From Gemmatimonadaceae bacterium (GTDB lineage: Bacteria; Gemmatimonadota; Gemmatimonadetes; Gemmatimonadales; Gemmatimonadaceae), in the NCBI GenBank assembly GCA_025362035.1, contig JANYIN010000120.1, forward strand, positions 48,147 through 112,146: 64,000 nt of DNA, given 5' to 3'. This document shows, one piece after another, positions 25,272-34,122 of the stretch (its first letter is position 1; every line of letters starts with the position of its first letter). The position numbers were made by a program, and so were the translations under genes. A model generated the notes under the pieces. That model worked only from the letters and a program-made list of their open reading frames with translations, searched no databases and was not told the DNA's origin.

Positions 25272-25371
25272 CATAGATCTCGTTCCCTGACCGTCAGTCG
25301 GTCGCTCTTCCTCCCGACGTCTGTTCGTCCCTCTATTGCGTCGGGGGCCGCCGTTCCCCGGAATCGCCAGC

Positions 25372-26232
25372 ATGGCTACCACTCCGAACAGCAAGAAGTC
25401 ATCGTTCGAAGAGGGATCGCTCGACCAGTACCTGCGCGACATCAGCATCTATCCCCTCATCACGCGGGAAGATGAGGTTGCCCTCGCGCAGAAAATTCGC
25501 GTCGGCGACCAGGAGGCGCTCGACAAGCTCGTTCGCTCCAACCTGCGCTTCGTCGTCAGCGTGGCGAAAAAGTATCAGAACCAGGGGGTCTCGCTCTCGG
25601 ACCTGATCAACGAGGGCAACCTCGGACTCATTCGCGCGGCGCACAAGTTCGACGAGACCAAGGGAATCAAGTTCATCTCGTACGCGGTGTGGTGGATTCG
25701 CCAAGCCATCCTGCAAGCGTTGGCCGAGCAGAGTCGCATCGTGCGCGTTCCGCTCAACCGCGCCGGCACGCTGCACCGCATCGGCAAGCGCGCGAGCTTC
25801 CTGCTCCAGGAGCTCGGACGCGAGGCCACCCATGCCGAGATCGCAGAAGGGATGGACATCACGGAAGAGGAAGTCGCGAAGACGATGTCCATTTCGCAGA
25901 CGCACCTCTCCCTCGATGCGCCCATGACCCCCGGCGAGGACAACAAGCTTCTCGACTATCTTCCCGACAATTTGAACCCCACGCCGGACGAACTCACCTT
26001 TGAAAAGGCGCTCACGGAATCCATCGAGGAAGCACTCGCGCATTTGAAGGAGCGCGAGTCCAAGATCCTGAGACTGTATTTCGGGCTCGACGGCGAGGAG
26101 CCGATGACGCTGGAACAGATCGGATCACTGCTGGGAATCACGCGCGAACGGGTGCGTCAGATCAAGGAGAAGGCGCTCTCGCGGCTGCGGCATGTGTCGA
26201 GAGCACGAGCTCTGGAGTCGTACCTGGGCTGA
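25372..26232 (+). CDS. rpoD: RNA polymerase primary-type sigma-70 factor (RpoD/SigA-like)
   Basis: 286 residues from the ATG at 25372. Region 1.1 is absent; regions 1.2-2 (YLRDISIYPLITREDEVALA, SDLINEGNLGLIRAAHKFD, YAVWWIRQAI), 3 and 4 (ESKILRLYFGLDGEEPMTLE, then LLGITRERVRQIKEKAL) are complete. A short primary sigma without region 1.1 is known from Bacteroidota and related groups. It may be the housekeeping sigma or a close group 2 factor; with no other copy visible I favour housekeeping. The recognition helix is standard, matching the TATACT and TACAAT -10 elements seen in this window. Confidence 0.9.
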   Translation: MATTPNSKKSSFEEGSLDQYLRDISIYPLITREDEVALAQKIRVGDQEALDKLVRSNLRFVVSVAKKYQNQGVSLSDLINEGNLGLIRAAHKFDETKGIKFISYAVWWIRQAILQALAEQSRIVRVPLNRAGTLHRIGKRASFLLQELGREATHAEIAEGMDITEEEVAKTMSISQTHLSLDAPMTPGEDNKLLDYLPDNLNPTPDELTFEKALTESIEEALAHLKERESKILRLYFGLDGEEPMTLEQIGSLLGITRERVRQIKEKALSRLRHVSRARALESYLG

Positions 26233-26480
26233 ACGCCTTCATCAACTGCTCTGCCGTCGGTTCTCGGCCGCTCGCCGGGCGCATCCGAACCCTGCGGAAC
26301 CGTACCTGCCGGCGTACGAGCGCATTGCACTCTGGTGCGGAACCCGGTGCCGATGCCGCCGTCACTCTGCCTCACGCGTTTGGGCGGGAACATGTCATGT
26401 TTCCACCTCGGCCTTCACCGGATATCTTCCCGGTGTGACGAGGACCGACAAACCGCAAACCGACGACCGTTCTCCCTGAC

Positions 26481-26981
26481 ATGGCCCAACCCGCATCCTT
26501 CGACGTGACGACAGGCGTCGACCTCCAGGAAGTCGATAACGCCATCAACCAGGCGCAGAAGGAAATCGCGCAACGCTACGACTTCAAGGGCTCGAAGGCT
26601 TCCATCGATTTCAAGCGCGCGGACAACCTCATCACGCTTGTTGCCGACAGCGATTTCCAGATGACGGCGCTGTTCGACGTGGTGCAGACCAAGCTGATCA
26701 AGCGCGGCGTTCCGGTGAAGAACCTCGACATTGGTGAACTCAAGAACGCTGGCGGCGATACGGTGCGGCGCGAGGTGAAGCTGAAGATGGAACTTGATCC
26801 CGAGACCGCCAAGAAGGTCGCCGCCGCAATCAAGGACGCGAAGCTGAAGAAGGTACAGGCTTCGATTCAGGGAGAGCAGGTGCGCATCAGCGGGCCGTCC
26901 CGGGACGATCTCCAGGAAGCCATCGCGCTTCTCAAGAGCAAGGATTTCGGCGTGCAACTGCAGTTCGGCAACTACCGGTAG
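26481..26981 (+). CDS. yajQ: YajQ family nucleotide-binding protein
   Basis: 166 residues, the family length (two ferredoxin-like domains). Recognised by FDVTTGVDLQEVDNAINQA, QRYDFKGSKASIDF and the C-terminal GPSRDDLQEAIALLK...FGVQLQFGNYR. In Xanthomonas and Pseudomonas, YajQ proteins bind cyclic di-GMP and modulate transcription factors. A c-di-GMP-type phosphodiesterase (HD-GYP) is also encoded here at 42439-44388. The 248 nt between rpoD and this gene hold no clear signal. Confidence 0.93.
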   Translation: MAQPASFDVTTGVDLQEVDNAINQAQKEIAQRYDFKGSKASIDFKRADNLITLVADSDFQMTALFDVVQTKLIKRGVPVKNLDIGELKNAGGDTVRREVKLKMELDPETAKKVAAAIKDAKLKKVQASIQGEQVRISGPSRDDLQEAIALLKSKDFGVQLQFGNYR

Positions 26982-27003
26982 ACGAGCGCGGTTCGTCGGA
27001 CAC

Positions 27004-27525
27004 TCACCGCGGCCGAGCGAGGGCAACGTCAAACGGCACCGAAGATGCCAGCCGCCCCTTCGAGCTCACGAGCGCCACGTGCGCCTTCGATTCGCCTCCG
27101 CGGGCGCACATGGCAGCGATGCGGTCGGCACTCAATCGAAATTGATGCGCGATCACCACGGGAGCTGGCGCTGGGAACCGGGCGGCCATTACGCCTTCGC
27201 ACGCCCCCTGCAACACGAGTTGCACCTCGAGAGGTTCCGTTGCCGTCCAGGCAGGGCCGCGAGCGACCATGGTCATGATCACGACCGAGTCAGGAAGGTT
27301 GGTGAGCGGCACCGGGAAGCCCGTAGCCGCATCGGCCACGGACGTGATACGCGCGTCGGCCGCCGTGGAGCCGAAGGCGATCTCCGGCAGACTCGGCGCA
27401 ACCGGGATTGCCGGGATCGCGGGAGGTACTGGCGCGGGTGTGTGATAGACGTGCGGCGTTCTGTCGTCATGACATGCCACGCAGAGCACGAGCATTGGCG
27501 GAACTGTGAAAACGGCGCGAAACAC
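27004..27525 (-). CDS. hypothetical lipoprotein
   Basis: 173 residues from a GTG at 27525; ATG 27495 gives an unusually short signal. The lipobox LCVAC precedes a His/Pro-rich linker (HVYHTPAPVPPAIP) and a soluble domain containing VPLTNLPDSVVIMTMVARGP and QFRLSADRIAAMCARGG. Divergent from rimO across a 174-nt region containing a 19-nt hairpin. No family recognised. The long open frame further upstream lacks signal features and is ignored. Confidence 0.6.
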   Translation of the reverse strand: MFRAVFTVPPMLVLCVACHDDRTPHVYHTPAPVPPAIPAIPVAPSLPEIAFGSTAADARITSVADAATGFPVPLTNLPDSVVIMTMVARGPAWTATEPLEVQLVLQGACEGVMAARFPAPAPVVIAHQFRLSADRIAAMCARGGESKAHVALVSSKGRLASSVPFDVALARPR

Positions 27526-27613
27526 GATGTGGGAACCACGGAGGGGGGCCCACGAAAACGCCGGCCGGCCGAAACAACAGCGAAGGCACGAGTCGTCAGC
27601 AGGAACCCGGAAC

Positions 27614-27632
27614 GCACCGTCGTTAACGGTGC
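27614..27632. repeat. hairpin/operator-like inverted repeat upstream of rimO
   Basis: GCACCGT-CGTTA-ACGGTGC is a perfect 7-bp stem with a 5-nt loop in the divergent intergenic region between the lipoprotein gene and rimO. It lies about 67 nt before the rimO start, upstream of an AT-rich TATATT element. Confidence 0.45.
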
Positions 27633-27655
27633 ACCGACAATATCTGGCTAAGTCC

Positions 27656-27675
27656 TGTAGTACACTATATTTACA
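27656..27675 (+). promoter_or_regulatory. putative rimO promoter region with TGTA/TACA repeats
   Basis: An AT-rich island in GC-rich DNA: TGTA-G-TACA (27656-27664) followed by TATATT (27666-27671, 5 of 6 to the -10 consensus) and a second TACA (27672-27675). TGTA/TACA half-sites around a -10 resemble repressor operators, but no -35 hexamer is evident. RimO and hemL would be transcribed from here. Confidence 0.4.
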
Positions 27676-27699
27676 GTAACTCTTCTCCCAAGTCCCCGC

Positions 27700-29082
27700 A
27701 TGAAACTCGGCTTCATTACGCTCGGCTGCGACAAGAACACGGTCGACAGCGAGCGGTATCTCGCGCAACTCGCCGACCGCGGGGCCGAATACACGGATGA
27801 CCTTGCCGAAGCCGAGGTAATTGTCATCAACACCTGCGGGTTCATCGACGCGGCCAAGAAGGAATCGCTCGACGCGATCGTGCAGGCCGGTGCCCTCAAG
27901 GAAGCCGGGAGCTGCAAGGCGGTCGTGGCCGTCGGATGTATGGTGCAGCGTCACAAGAGCGAGCTGGAGGAGGCGTTGCCGGAGGTGGACCTGTTCCTCG
28001 GCTCGTCAGAAATGGATCGGCTCCTCCCGGAGCTCGAAGCGCGCGGCCTGATCGACGATGTGCCGTCAATCCATCCGGGCGTACGTCTGTTCACCGGCGA
28101 CGCCCCGCACATCCGGTACTTGAAAGTCAGTGAAGGGTGTGATCACGGCTGCGCGTTTTGCGCGATCCCGCTCATGCGCGGGAAGCATCGCTCCTTTGCG
28201 CTTGACGAAGTAATCCGGGAAGCCCAGCTGCTCGAGGCGCAGGGGGCGCGCGAGGTCAATCTGGTCGCGCAGGACCTTGCACACTACGGACGCGATCGCC
28301 GCGACGGGTTTGCGCTGCCCGAACTGCTCGAAGCGCTCGTGCGGGAGACGGGGATTCCATGGCTTCGAATGCTCTACCTGTACTCGTCGGGCATCACACC
28401 GCGTCTGCTGGAGGTCATGGCGTCGCAGCCACGGATCCTCCCGTACCTCGACATGCCAATGCAGCATGCGTCGGACACCGTGCTCGCGCGCATGCGTCGG
28501 CCGGAGCGTCAGCACACGATTCGGGAACGCGTCCAGATGCTGCGGGCGGTCGTCCCCGATCTCGCTATCAGGACGACGTGCATCGTGGGCTTCCCCGGCG
28601 AAACGGAACGCGACTTCGACCAACTCATGGCGTTCCTTGAGGAAATCCAGTTCGAGCGGGTCGGTGCATTCACGTATTCGGCGCAGGATGGCACACGCGC
28701 GGCGGACATGGTGGATGACGTCCCCGAATCGGTGAAGCGGCAGCGGCTGGAGCGCTTGCTGGAATTGCAGCGGCAGATCACTGGCGAGCGATATGAACGC
28801 TTCATCGGCCGGCCGGCGCGCACGATGATCGATCGGATTGTGGAGGGCGAGGCGCAGGGACGCACCGTGTGGCAGGCCGACGATGTGGACGGAATCATCA
28901 ACGTCCAGGGTGCGGAATCGCTTTCAGCCGGTTCAATCGTCGATGCGGTCATCGAAGGGGTGGAGGATGACGTGGATTTCCGAGGCACCTTGTTGCGCGT
29001 TATCGATGCCTCGGCGTCGCCGCCACGGCAACCGCGATCGCTCCCAGTCCTGAGTTCGTCAATCGGGAGCTTTGGCCGGTGA
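27700..29082 (+). CDS. rimO: ribosomal protein S12 (Asp) methylthiotransferase RimO
   Basis: 460 residues. N-terminal UPF0004 domain (LGCDKNTVDSE, INTCGFIDAAKKES), radical-SAM cluster motif CDHGCAFC (CxxxCxxC) with EGCDHGCAFCAIPLMRG, and a C-terminal TRAM domain (FIGRPARTMIDR ... VDAVIEG). It adds a methylthio group to the conserved Asp of ribosomal protein S12 using two iron-sulfur clusters and S-adenosylmethionine. About 20 residues follow the TRAM domain. The stop overlaps the GTG of hemL by 4 nt (GTGA), so the two genes are coupled. Confidence 0.95.
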   Translation: MKLGFITLGCDKNTVDSERYLAQLADRGAEYTDDLAEAEVIVINTCGFIDAAKKESLDAIVQAGALKEAGSCKAVVAVGCMVQRHKSELEEALPEVDLFLGSSEMDRLLPELEARGLIDDVPSIHPGVRLFTGDAPHIRYLKVSEGCDHGCAFCAIPLMRGKHRSFALDEVIREAQLLEAQGAREVNLVAQDLAHYGRDRRDGFALPELLEALVRETGIPWLRMLYLYSSGITPRLLEVMASQPRILPYLDMPMQHASDTVLARMRRPERQHTIRERVQMLRAVVPDLAIRTTCIVGFPGETERDFDQLMAFLEEIQFERVGAFTYSAQDGTRAADMVDDVPESVKRQRLERLLELQRQITGERYERFIGRPARTMIDRIVEGEAQGRTVWQADDVDGIINVQGAESLSAGSIVDAVIEGVEDDVDFRGTLLRVIDASASPPRQPRSLPVLSSSIGSFGR

Positions 29083-30377
29083 GCTCTGGACGGCCGACCG
29101 CGCGCTCGCGAGCCCTGATGTCTCGCGCTCGCGAGCTCTTCCCCGGGGGAGTCAATTCTCCCGTGCGGGCGTTCGGAGGGGTGGGAGGAGAGCCGTTCGT
29201 GGCCGTCAGGGGCGAAGGTGCGCGCATCTGGGACGCGGACGACAACGAATACATCGATTATGTCCTCTCGTGGGGACCGTTGGTCCTGGGCCATGCCGCG
29301 CCCGTCGTGCTCGACGCGCTGCGCGACGCGATGGTGCGTGGCACCAGTTTCGGCATACCGACCGGGCTTGAAATCACGCTCGCCGATATGATCCGCGCGC
29401 GGATGCCGCACGTGGAGATGCTTCGCTTCGTGTCGAGCGGTACGGAAGCGACGATGAGCGCGCTGCGCGTGGCCCGCGCGGCCACCGGGCGCGACATGTT
29501 CATCAAGTTCGACGGGTGTTATCACGGCCACGCCGACAGTTTCCTCGTAAAGGCGGGCTCCGGCGTGGCCACGCTGGGCCTCCCGAACTCACCCGGCGTG
29601 CCTGACGCACTGGCCGCGCTCACGCTCACAGCGCCGTTCAATGACATCGAAGCCACGGACTCACTATTTCGCGCGCACGGCGAGCGCGTCGCGGCAATTT
29701 TCGTCGAGCCGGTGGTTGGCAATGCGGGGTTCATACCTCCCGATGCCGCCTTCCTTCCCGCCCTTCGCCGATTAGCGAGCGCACACGGAGCGCTGCTGAT
29801 ATTCGACGAGGTAATGACGGGTTTCCGGGTCGCCCCAGGCGGCGCCGCCGAATATTACGGAGTTATTCCTGATCTCACGACACTGGGCAAGGTCATTGGA
29901 GGGGGGTTGCCGGTCGCAGCGTACGGCGGTCGTCGCGACCTCATGAATTCTGTGTCACCGAGCGGGCCGGTGTATCAAGCCGGGACGCTATCCGGCAATC
30001 CTCTGGCGATGGCCGCAGGCATCGCCACGCTTTCCGCGCTGACACCTGATGTGCATCGCTGTATCGCGGCCCGGACACGCGTGTTGGTGGAAGGCTTGCG
30101 GGCAATCGCCGCGCGACGCGGTGTGCCGTTTACGGCCGACAGCATCGGCTCAATGTTCGGGCTGTTCTTTCGTGCGGAGCCCGTGCGATCTTATGCCGAC
30201 GCGCGGGGCGCCGACCTGGCCCTGTTCCGCCGTTTCTTTCACGCGTCCCTCGATCGCGGTGTCTATCTGGCGCCGTCAGCGTTCGAGGCTGGCTTCATGT
30301 CCGCAGCTCACGGCGATTCCGAAATCGCGATTACGCTACAGCGACTCGATGAGGCGCTCGGGGCGGCGCGCGGCTAG
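29079..30377 (+). CDS. hemL: glutamate-1-semialdehyde 2,1-aminomutase
   Basis: 432 residues, normal for HemL. Class-III aminotransferase fold with FPGGVNSPVRAFGGVGGEPF, GCYHGHADSFL, FDEVMTGFRV and the PLP lysine in TTLGKVIGGGLPVAAYGG. Converts glutamate-1-semialdehyde to 5-aminolevulinate in the C5 tetrapyrrole pathway. The GTG start overlaps the rimO stop; the next gene begins 1 nt after the TAG stop. No other heme gene is present. Confidence 0.95.
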   Translation: MSSGRPTARSRALMSRARELFPGGVNSPVRAFGGVGGEPFVAVRGEGARIWDADDNEYIDYVLSWGPLVLGHAAPVVLDALRDAMVRGTSFGIPTGLEITLADMIRARMPHVEMLRFVSSGTEATMSALRVARAATGRDMFIKFDGCYHGHADSFLVKAGSGVATLGLPNSPGVPDALAALTLTAPFNDIEATDSLFRAHGERVAAIFVEPVVGNAGFIPPDAAFLPALRRLASAHGALLIFDEVMTGFRVAPGGAAEYYGVIPDLTTLGKVIGGGLPVAAYGGRRDLMNSVSPSGPVYQAGTLSGNPLAMAAGIATLSALTPDVHRCIAARTRVLVEGLRAIAARRGVPFTADSIGSMFGLFFRAEPVRSYADARGADLALFRRFFHASLDRGVYLAPSAFEAGFMSAAHGDSEIAITLQRLDEALGAARG

Positions 30378-30378
30378 C

Positions 30379-31659
30379 GTGCGCGAGATATGCCTTGTGG
30401 CGTTGATGGCCGTCGCCTGCTCGGCAGCGGCCGCGTCGCGCAGACCCGCAGTTGGGGTGCCGAGCTCGGCATCACCGACGAAATCCGTCCGCTCGCTGCG
30501 AGATGCGTCGTCGCGAGTGGTGAGAATCGAGCTCGCGGACGCACAGAGCCGGGTGAACCTCACGTCCGCTGGTGGCTGGCGGATGTATGGCGCGGACGGG
30601 ACGACACCGGTGGCGCTGCCGCAGCCGGGTGAACGGTGGGTTCTCGAGCGCGATGGCCGTGACATCCGCGCGTTGCGCGAGGACTCGCGACCGGTTTCGG
30701 CGCGCGAACTCACCGTGATCGTGCGGCCGACCGACGAGGCTGGCGACATCACGTTCAATGGCAAGCGGTGGCGTGGCGAGCTCGTGATCACCACAGCGAG
30801 CGAGGGCCTGCGCGTCGTCAACAGGCTGTTGATGGACGAATACCTGAAAGGGGTGGTGCCGTTGGAGATCGGCGTCACGTCGACGTTGGAGGAGGCGGCG
30901 GCAGAGGCGCAGGCCGTGACGGCGCGGAGCTACGCGGTCACTCACCTCGCCGGGGAGAGTCGGCCGTACGACATGCGCGCCACGGTCCTCGATCAGGTCT
31001 ACGGCGGGGTAAACGCGGAAACGCGCGTGGGCAACTTCGCCGTCGAGGCCACAACCGGTCTTGTTCTCTTGTACGCGGGCCGGGTCGTGAACGCGCCATA
31101 TTCGTCCACGTGCGGCGGCAGCACTGCGGAACCGGAGGATGTGTGGAACGCGTCACCGGAACCCTATCTGCGGCGGGTAAGCGATCAGATACCCGGTTCG
31201 ACGCACTTTTACTGCGAGAACGCACCCAGGTACCGCTGGATGCGACACTTCTCGCGCGACGACCTGCGCGAGAACATCGTTCGCTACGTCCGAACGCTGG
31301 GAGGCAAGGGGGCGACGCTCACCACCGTGCGATCCGTCACCGTGACGGATGTCACACCTGCCGGCCGCGTTGGAATTCTGACGGTGCAGACTGATCGAGG
31401 TACCGTGACGCTGCACGGAAACGAGATGCGATCGGCACTGCGGCTCGTGAGTGGCGACTTGCTGTACAGCACCTATTTTTCCGTCGAGGGCGTGACGGGC
31501 CCAGACGGCGTGGAGACGCTCACGCTGCACGGTGGAGGGAATGGTCACGGCGTCGGTATGTGCCAGGCGGGAGCCATCGGACGCGCCCGCGCGGGCCAGG
31601 ACTATCGCACGATACTTCGGACCTACTATCCCGGCACCTCGGTTGGCACCATTGGCTGA
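30379..31659 (+). CDS. SpoIID/LytB-domain exported protein
   Basis: 426 residues from a GTG at 30379. A signal or lipoprotein leader (LVALMAVAC, Cys14 possible) is followed by a strand-rich linker and the SpoIID domain: MDEYLKGVVPLEIG, EAAAEAQAVTARSYAV, the Ser/Cys-rich STCGGSTAEPEDVW, and the terminal GGGNGHGVGMCQAGAIGRA. In sporulators SpoIID is a lytic transglycosylase acting on denuded peptidoglycan; in non-sporulating diderms the same domain occurs in cell-wall amidase-enhancer-type proteins. It follows hemL with 1 nt spacing, though a functional link is not obvious. Confidence 0.88.
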   Translation: MREICLVALMAVACSAAAASRRPAVGVPSSASPTKSVRSLRDASSRVVRIELADAQSRVNLTSAGGWRMYGADGTTPVALPQPGERWVLERDGRDIRALREDSRPVSARELTVIVRPTDEAGDITFNGKRWRGELVITTASEGLRVVNRLLMDEYLKGVVPLEIGVTSTLEEAAAEAQAVTARSYAVTHLAGESRPYDMRATVLDQVYGGVNAETRVGNFAVEATTGLVLLYAGRVVNAPYSSTCGGSTAEPEDVWNASPEPYLRRVSDQIPGSTHFYCENAPRYRWMRHFSRDDLRENIVRYVRTLGGKGATLTTVRSVTVTDVTPAGRVGILTVQTDRGTVTLHGNEMRSALRLVSGDLLYSTYFSVEGVTGPDGVETLTLHGGGNGHGVGMCQAGAIGRARAGQDYRTILRTYYPGTSVGTIG

Positions 31660-31672
31660 ATCAGTGCGAATG

Positions 31673-31693
31673 TCGCGACGTACTCGCGATTTT
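31673..31693 (+). terminator. possible weak intrinsic terminator after the SpoIID gene
   Basis: TCGCGA-CGTAC-TCGCGA forms a 6-bp stem with a 5-nt loop directly followed by TTTT, 14 nt after the stop codon. The stem is short, so termination would be modest. It would separate the rimO-hemL-spoIID unit from the next run. Confidence 0.4.
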
Positions 31694-31794
31694 GGCTGCA
31701 TGGCCGCCTCGCCGATACCGACCGGCGTTTGCTCTCTTCCCGTTTCCGCGCACAGAAGCGTCAACACGATCGGCCCACTCCGGAGAATCGAACC

Positions 31795-32799
31795 ATGACG
31801 GACCCGGTACGCATCGGTGTGGTGGGCGCAGGCGCAATCGCCCAGCTTGCGCATCTGCCAGTTCTTTCCAGAATGCGAGGCGTGACACTCGTCGGCATCT
31901 GCGACAACGATCGACCCAAGGCCCGGGCGCTCGCCGACCGCTTCGAGATCCCCGACGTCTTCACCGACATCGAGGACCTCCTGGAGAGTGACCGCCTGCA
32001 GGCAATCGTGCTTGCGACGCCCAATCATCTGCACGAGCCGCACGTGCTGAGCGCGATCGCCGCCGGTGTGGACGTATTGGTGGAACGGCCGTTATCACTC
32101 ACGCCGAAGGGTGTCGAGCGCGTCGTCAACGCCGCCGGGCGGGCTGGTCGGAAGGTGCTCGTGGCCAACAACCATCGCTTCCGCAGCGACGTGCAGGCGT
32201 TGGCCGGCTTTCTTCGTGGCGGCGAGTTGGGGAGACTCACCGGCATCAGGGCGGGGGCGTACCACCAGAAGCGGTTGGATCAGGGGTGGCGGCAACGCCG
32301 CGTGGAATCGGGCGGCGGAGCGTTCTTCGACTACGGGCTTCCGCTACTGGACCTGGCGCTCTGGCTCAGCGACTTTCCAGAGCCTGAGCGTGTGGTGGCG
32401 CACATGGAGCGTGGCGCAGGCAAGAACGCCGTGGAGGACTCCATGGTGGCCCAGCTGACCTGCTCTTCGGGCGAGGTATTCAACTTCGACGTGTCCGGCG
32501 CGTATGTCGGCGAGGAGGAGCGTTGGTGGTTCGAGACGCTCTCGAATCGCGGCAGCACCCGCCTCGCCCCGCTTCGTGTCGTGAAGCTGCTGCACGGCCG
32601 GCCGACCAATGTCTCGCCCCGAGGCGCCGCCGCGCGTGAGAGCGCGTTCATCCAGTCATACCGTGCCGAACTTGCGCATTTCGCCGCCGTCGTAACCGGA
32701 GAGGCGGAGTATGAAGCACCGATCGATCAAGTCGTCGTTCACCGAATCATGGAGGCGATGTACAAGTCGGCCGAAGAAGGGCGAGAGATTCGGTTATGA
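31795..32799 (+). CDS. Gfo/Idh/MocA family NAD(P)-dependent oxidoreductase
   Basis: 334 residues. N-terminal Rossmann fold with IGVVGAGAIAQLAHLPVL and an acid-containing second strand (GICDND), the EKP-like segment VERPLSLTP (usually EKP), and a C-terminal alpha/beta dimer domain. The family oxidises or reduces sugars, inositols and related compounds. Replacement of Lys in the EKP motif by Arg (ERP) is noteworthy because that lysine usually assists catalysis. The stop overlaps the start of the DUF4105 gene by 4 nt. Confidence 0.88.
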   Translation: MTDPVRIGVVGAGAIAQLAHLPVLSRMRGVTLVGICDNDRPKARALADRFEIPDVFTDIEDLLESDRLQAIVLATPNHLHEPHVLSAIAAGVDVLVERPLSLTPKGVERVVNAAGRAGRKVLVANNHRFRSDVQALAGFLRGGELGRLTGIRAGAYHQKRLDQGWRQRRVESGGGAFFDYGLPLLDLALWLSDFPEPERVVAHMERGAGKNAVEDSMVAQLTCSSGEVFNFDVSGAYVGEEERWWFETLSNRGSTRLAPLRVVKLLHGRPTNVSPRGAAARESAFIQSYRAELAHFAAVVTGEAEYEAPIDQVVVHRIMEAMYKSAEEGREIRL

Positions 32800-34073
32800 G
32801 GTGTCGTGGTTGGATTGTTGCGCTGCTGGTCTCGGCGGGCATCGCGCGTGCGGCGACGGCGCAACGGCCACCCGACACGCTATCGCGGCGCGGATTGCTA
32901 CCCGCGGAGCCGGGAAGCGAACTCACCGTCACGCTCGTGACCTTCGGTCAAGGCGAGCAGGTATTCGAACGCTTCGGCCACAACGCGCTGCTGTTCCACG
33001 ATGCGAGCACCGGAACCGATACGGCGTACCATTGGGGACTCTTCAACTTCAGCGAGCCGCGCTTCATTGCGCGCTTTCTGTCCGGCGATACACGATATTC
33101 AATGGCGCCGATGGATGGCGGCAATCTGATCGCGTCGGAACGGGCATCGGGTCGCGAGGTCACGCTGCAGCGCCTGAACCTCACTGCGCCGCAGCGGCTC
33201 GCGCTGCGCGACTTCGTTCGCTGGAATGCCCGTGAGGAGAACAAGTACTACCGGTACGATTACTTCCGCGACAACTGCTCCACGCGTCTGCGTGATGCGC
33301 TCGATCACGCCGTAGACGGTGCGATCAGTCGCGCCACCGACACGGTCCTCACGACCTTCACCTACCGTCGGGAGAGTGTGCGTCTCACCGACGGCGACGC
33401 GCCGGTCCAGGTCGGAATTGACATCGCGCTCGGCCGTCCAGCGGACGTGCCCCTCACGCAGTGGCAGTCCTTCTTCATCCCCATGCGCTTGCGCGACGGA
33501 CTCCGGCGGATCCGCGTTCCGCAGCACGACGGATCAGTCCTTCCCATGGTGGATAGCGAGTGGAGATTGCCGTCGGTCGCGGGAATGCAGCCGGTGGTCG
33601 AGCGTCCCGTATCGCCTCGATTGACTCCGGCACTGGCGCTCGTTGGACTTCTTGGCGCGGGGTTGGTTGTTTCGCTGCGCCTGTTGATGCTGAGACGGCG
33701 CATTGCCGCATGGGCGCTCGCCCTGTTCGGCAGTGTGTGGTCCCTGGGATGCGGGGTTCTCGGCGTCGTCTTGCTGCTTGCCTGGTTCGCAACGCAACAC
33801 GTGTTCTGGGCGTCGAACGAACACGTGCTGCTGCTCACGCCAATATCACTTCTTCTGGTGCCGCTCGTTCCCATGTCGTTGTTGCGGTCGCGCGCCGAAC
33901 GTGCGGCGCGCATGGTCGCGGCGCTCGTCATGATGATGGCGCTGCTTGGCGTCGTGCTGGCGGTGATTCCAGGGGGCCAGGAGAGCCGGGCGATTGTCGC
34001 GCTCTTCGCGCCCGTGCATCTTGCTTTGGCGTGGGCGCTCTCCCTCCCTCGCGCCACGACTCAGCTTCTCTGA
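32796..34073 (+). CDS. DUF4105 (Lnb N-terminal-like) membrane protein
   Basis: 425 residues. Signal peptide (ends ATAQ), then a DUF4105-type periplasmic domain: VTFGQGEQVFERFGHNALLF, YHWGLFNF, and YYRYDYFRDNCSTRLRDALD, with the His and Cys residues conserved in this papain-like fold. Four or five hydrophobic helices follow (about residues 270-420). Related domains occur at the N-terminus of the Lnb-type lipoprotein N-acyltransferase, so a role in lipid or envelope modification is possible, but that is inference. Coupled (ATGA) to the oxidoreductase. Confidence 0.82.
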   Translation: MRCRGWIVALLVSAGIARAATAQRPPDTLSRRGLLPAEPGSELTVTLVTFGQGEQVFERFGHNALLFHDASTGTDTAYHWGLFNFSEPRFIARFLSGDTRYSMAPMDGGNLIASERASGREVTLQRLNLTAPQRLALRDFVRWNAREENKYYRYDYFRDNCSTRLRDALDHAVDGAISRATDTVLTTFTYRRESVRLTDGDAPVQVGIDIALGRPADVPLTQWQSFFIPMRLRDGLRRIRVPQHDGSVLPMVDSEWRLPSVAGMQPVVERPVSPRLTPALALVGLLGAGLVVSLRLLMLRRRIAAWALALFGSVWSLGCGVLGVVLLLAWFATQHVFWASNEHVLLLTPISLLLVPLVPMSLLRSRAERAARMVAALVMMMALLGVVLAVIPGGQESRAIVALFAPVHLALAWALSLPRATTQLL

Positions 34074-34122
34074 ACCGACGGTCCGTTCATGCTCAATCGT
34101 ATGCGCTCGGTGGACGCGCCGG

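Noticed and set aside
26233..26480. Gap between rpoD and yajQ searched for tRNA, sRNA or terminator
   Set aside because: No cloverleaf, no hairpin with T-run and no promoter-like pair was convincing.
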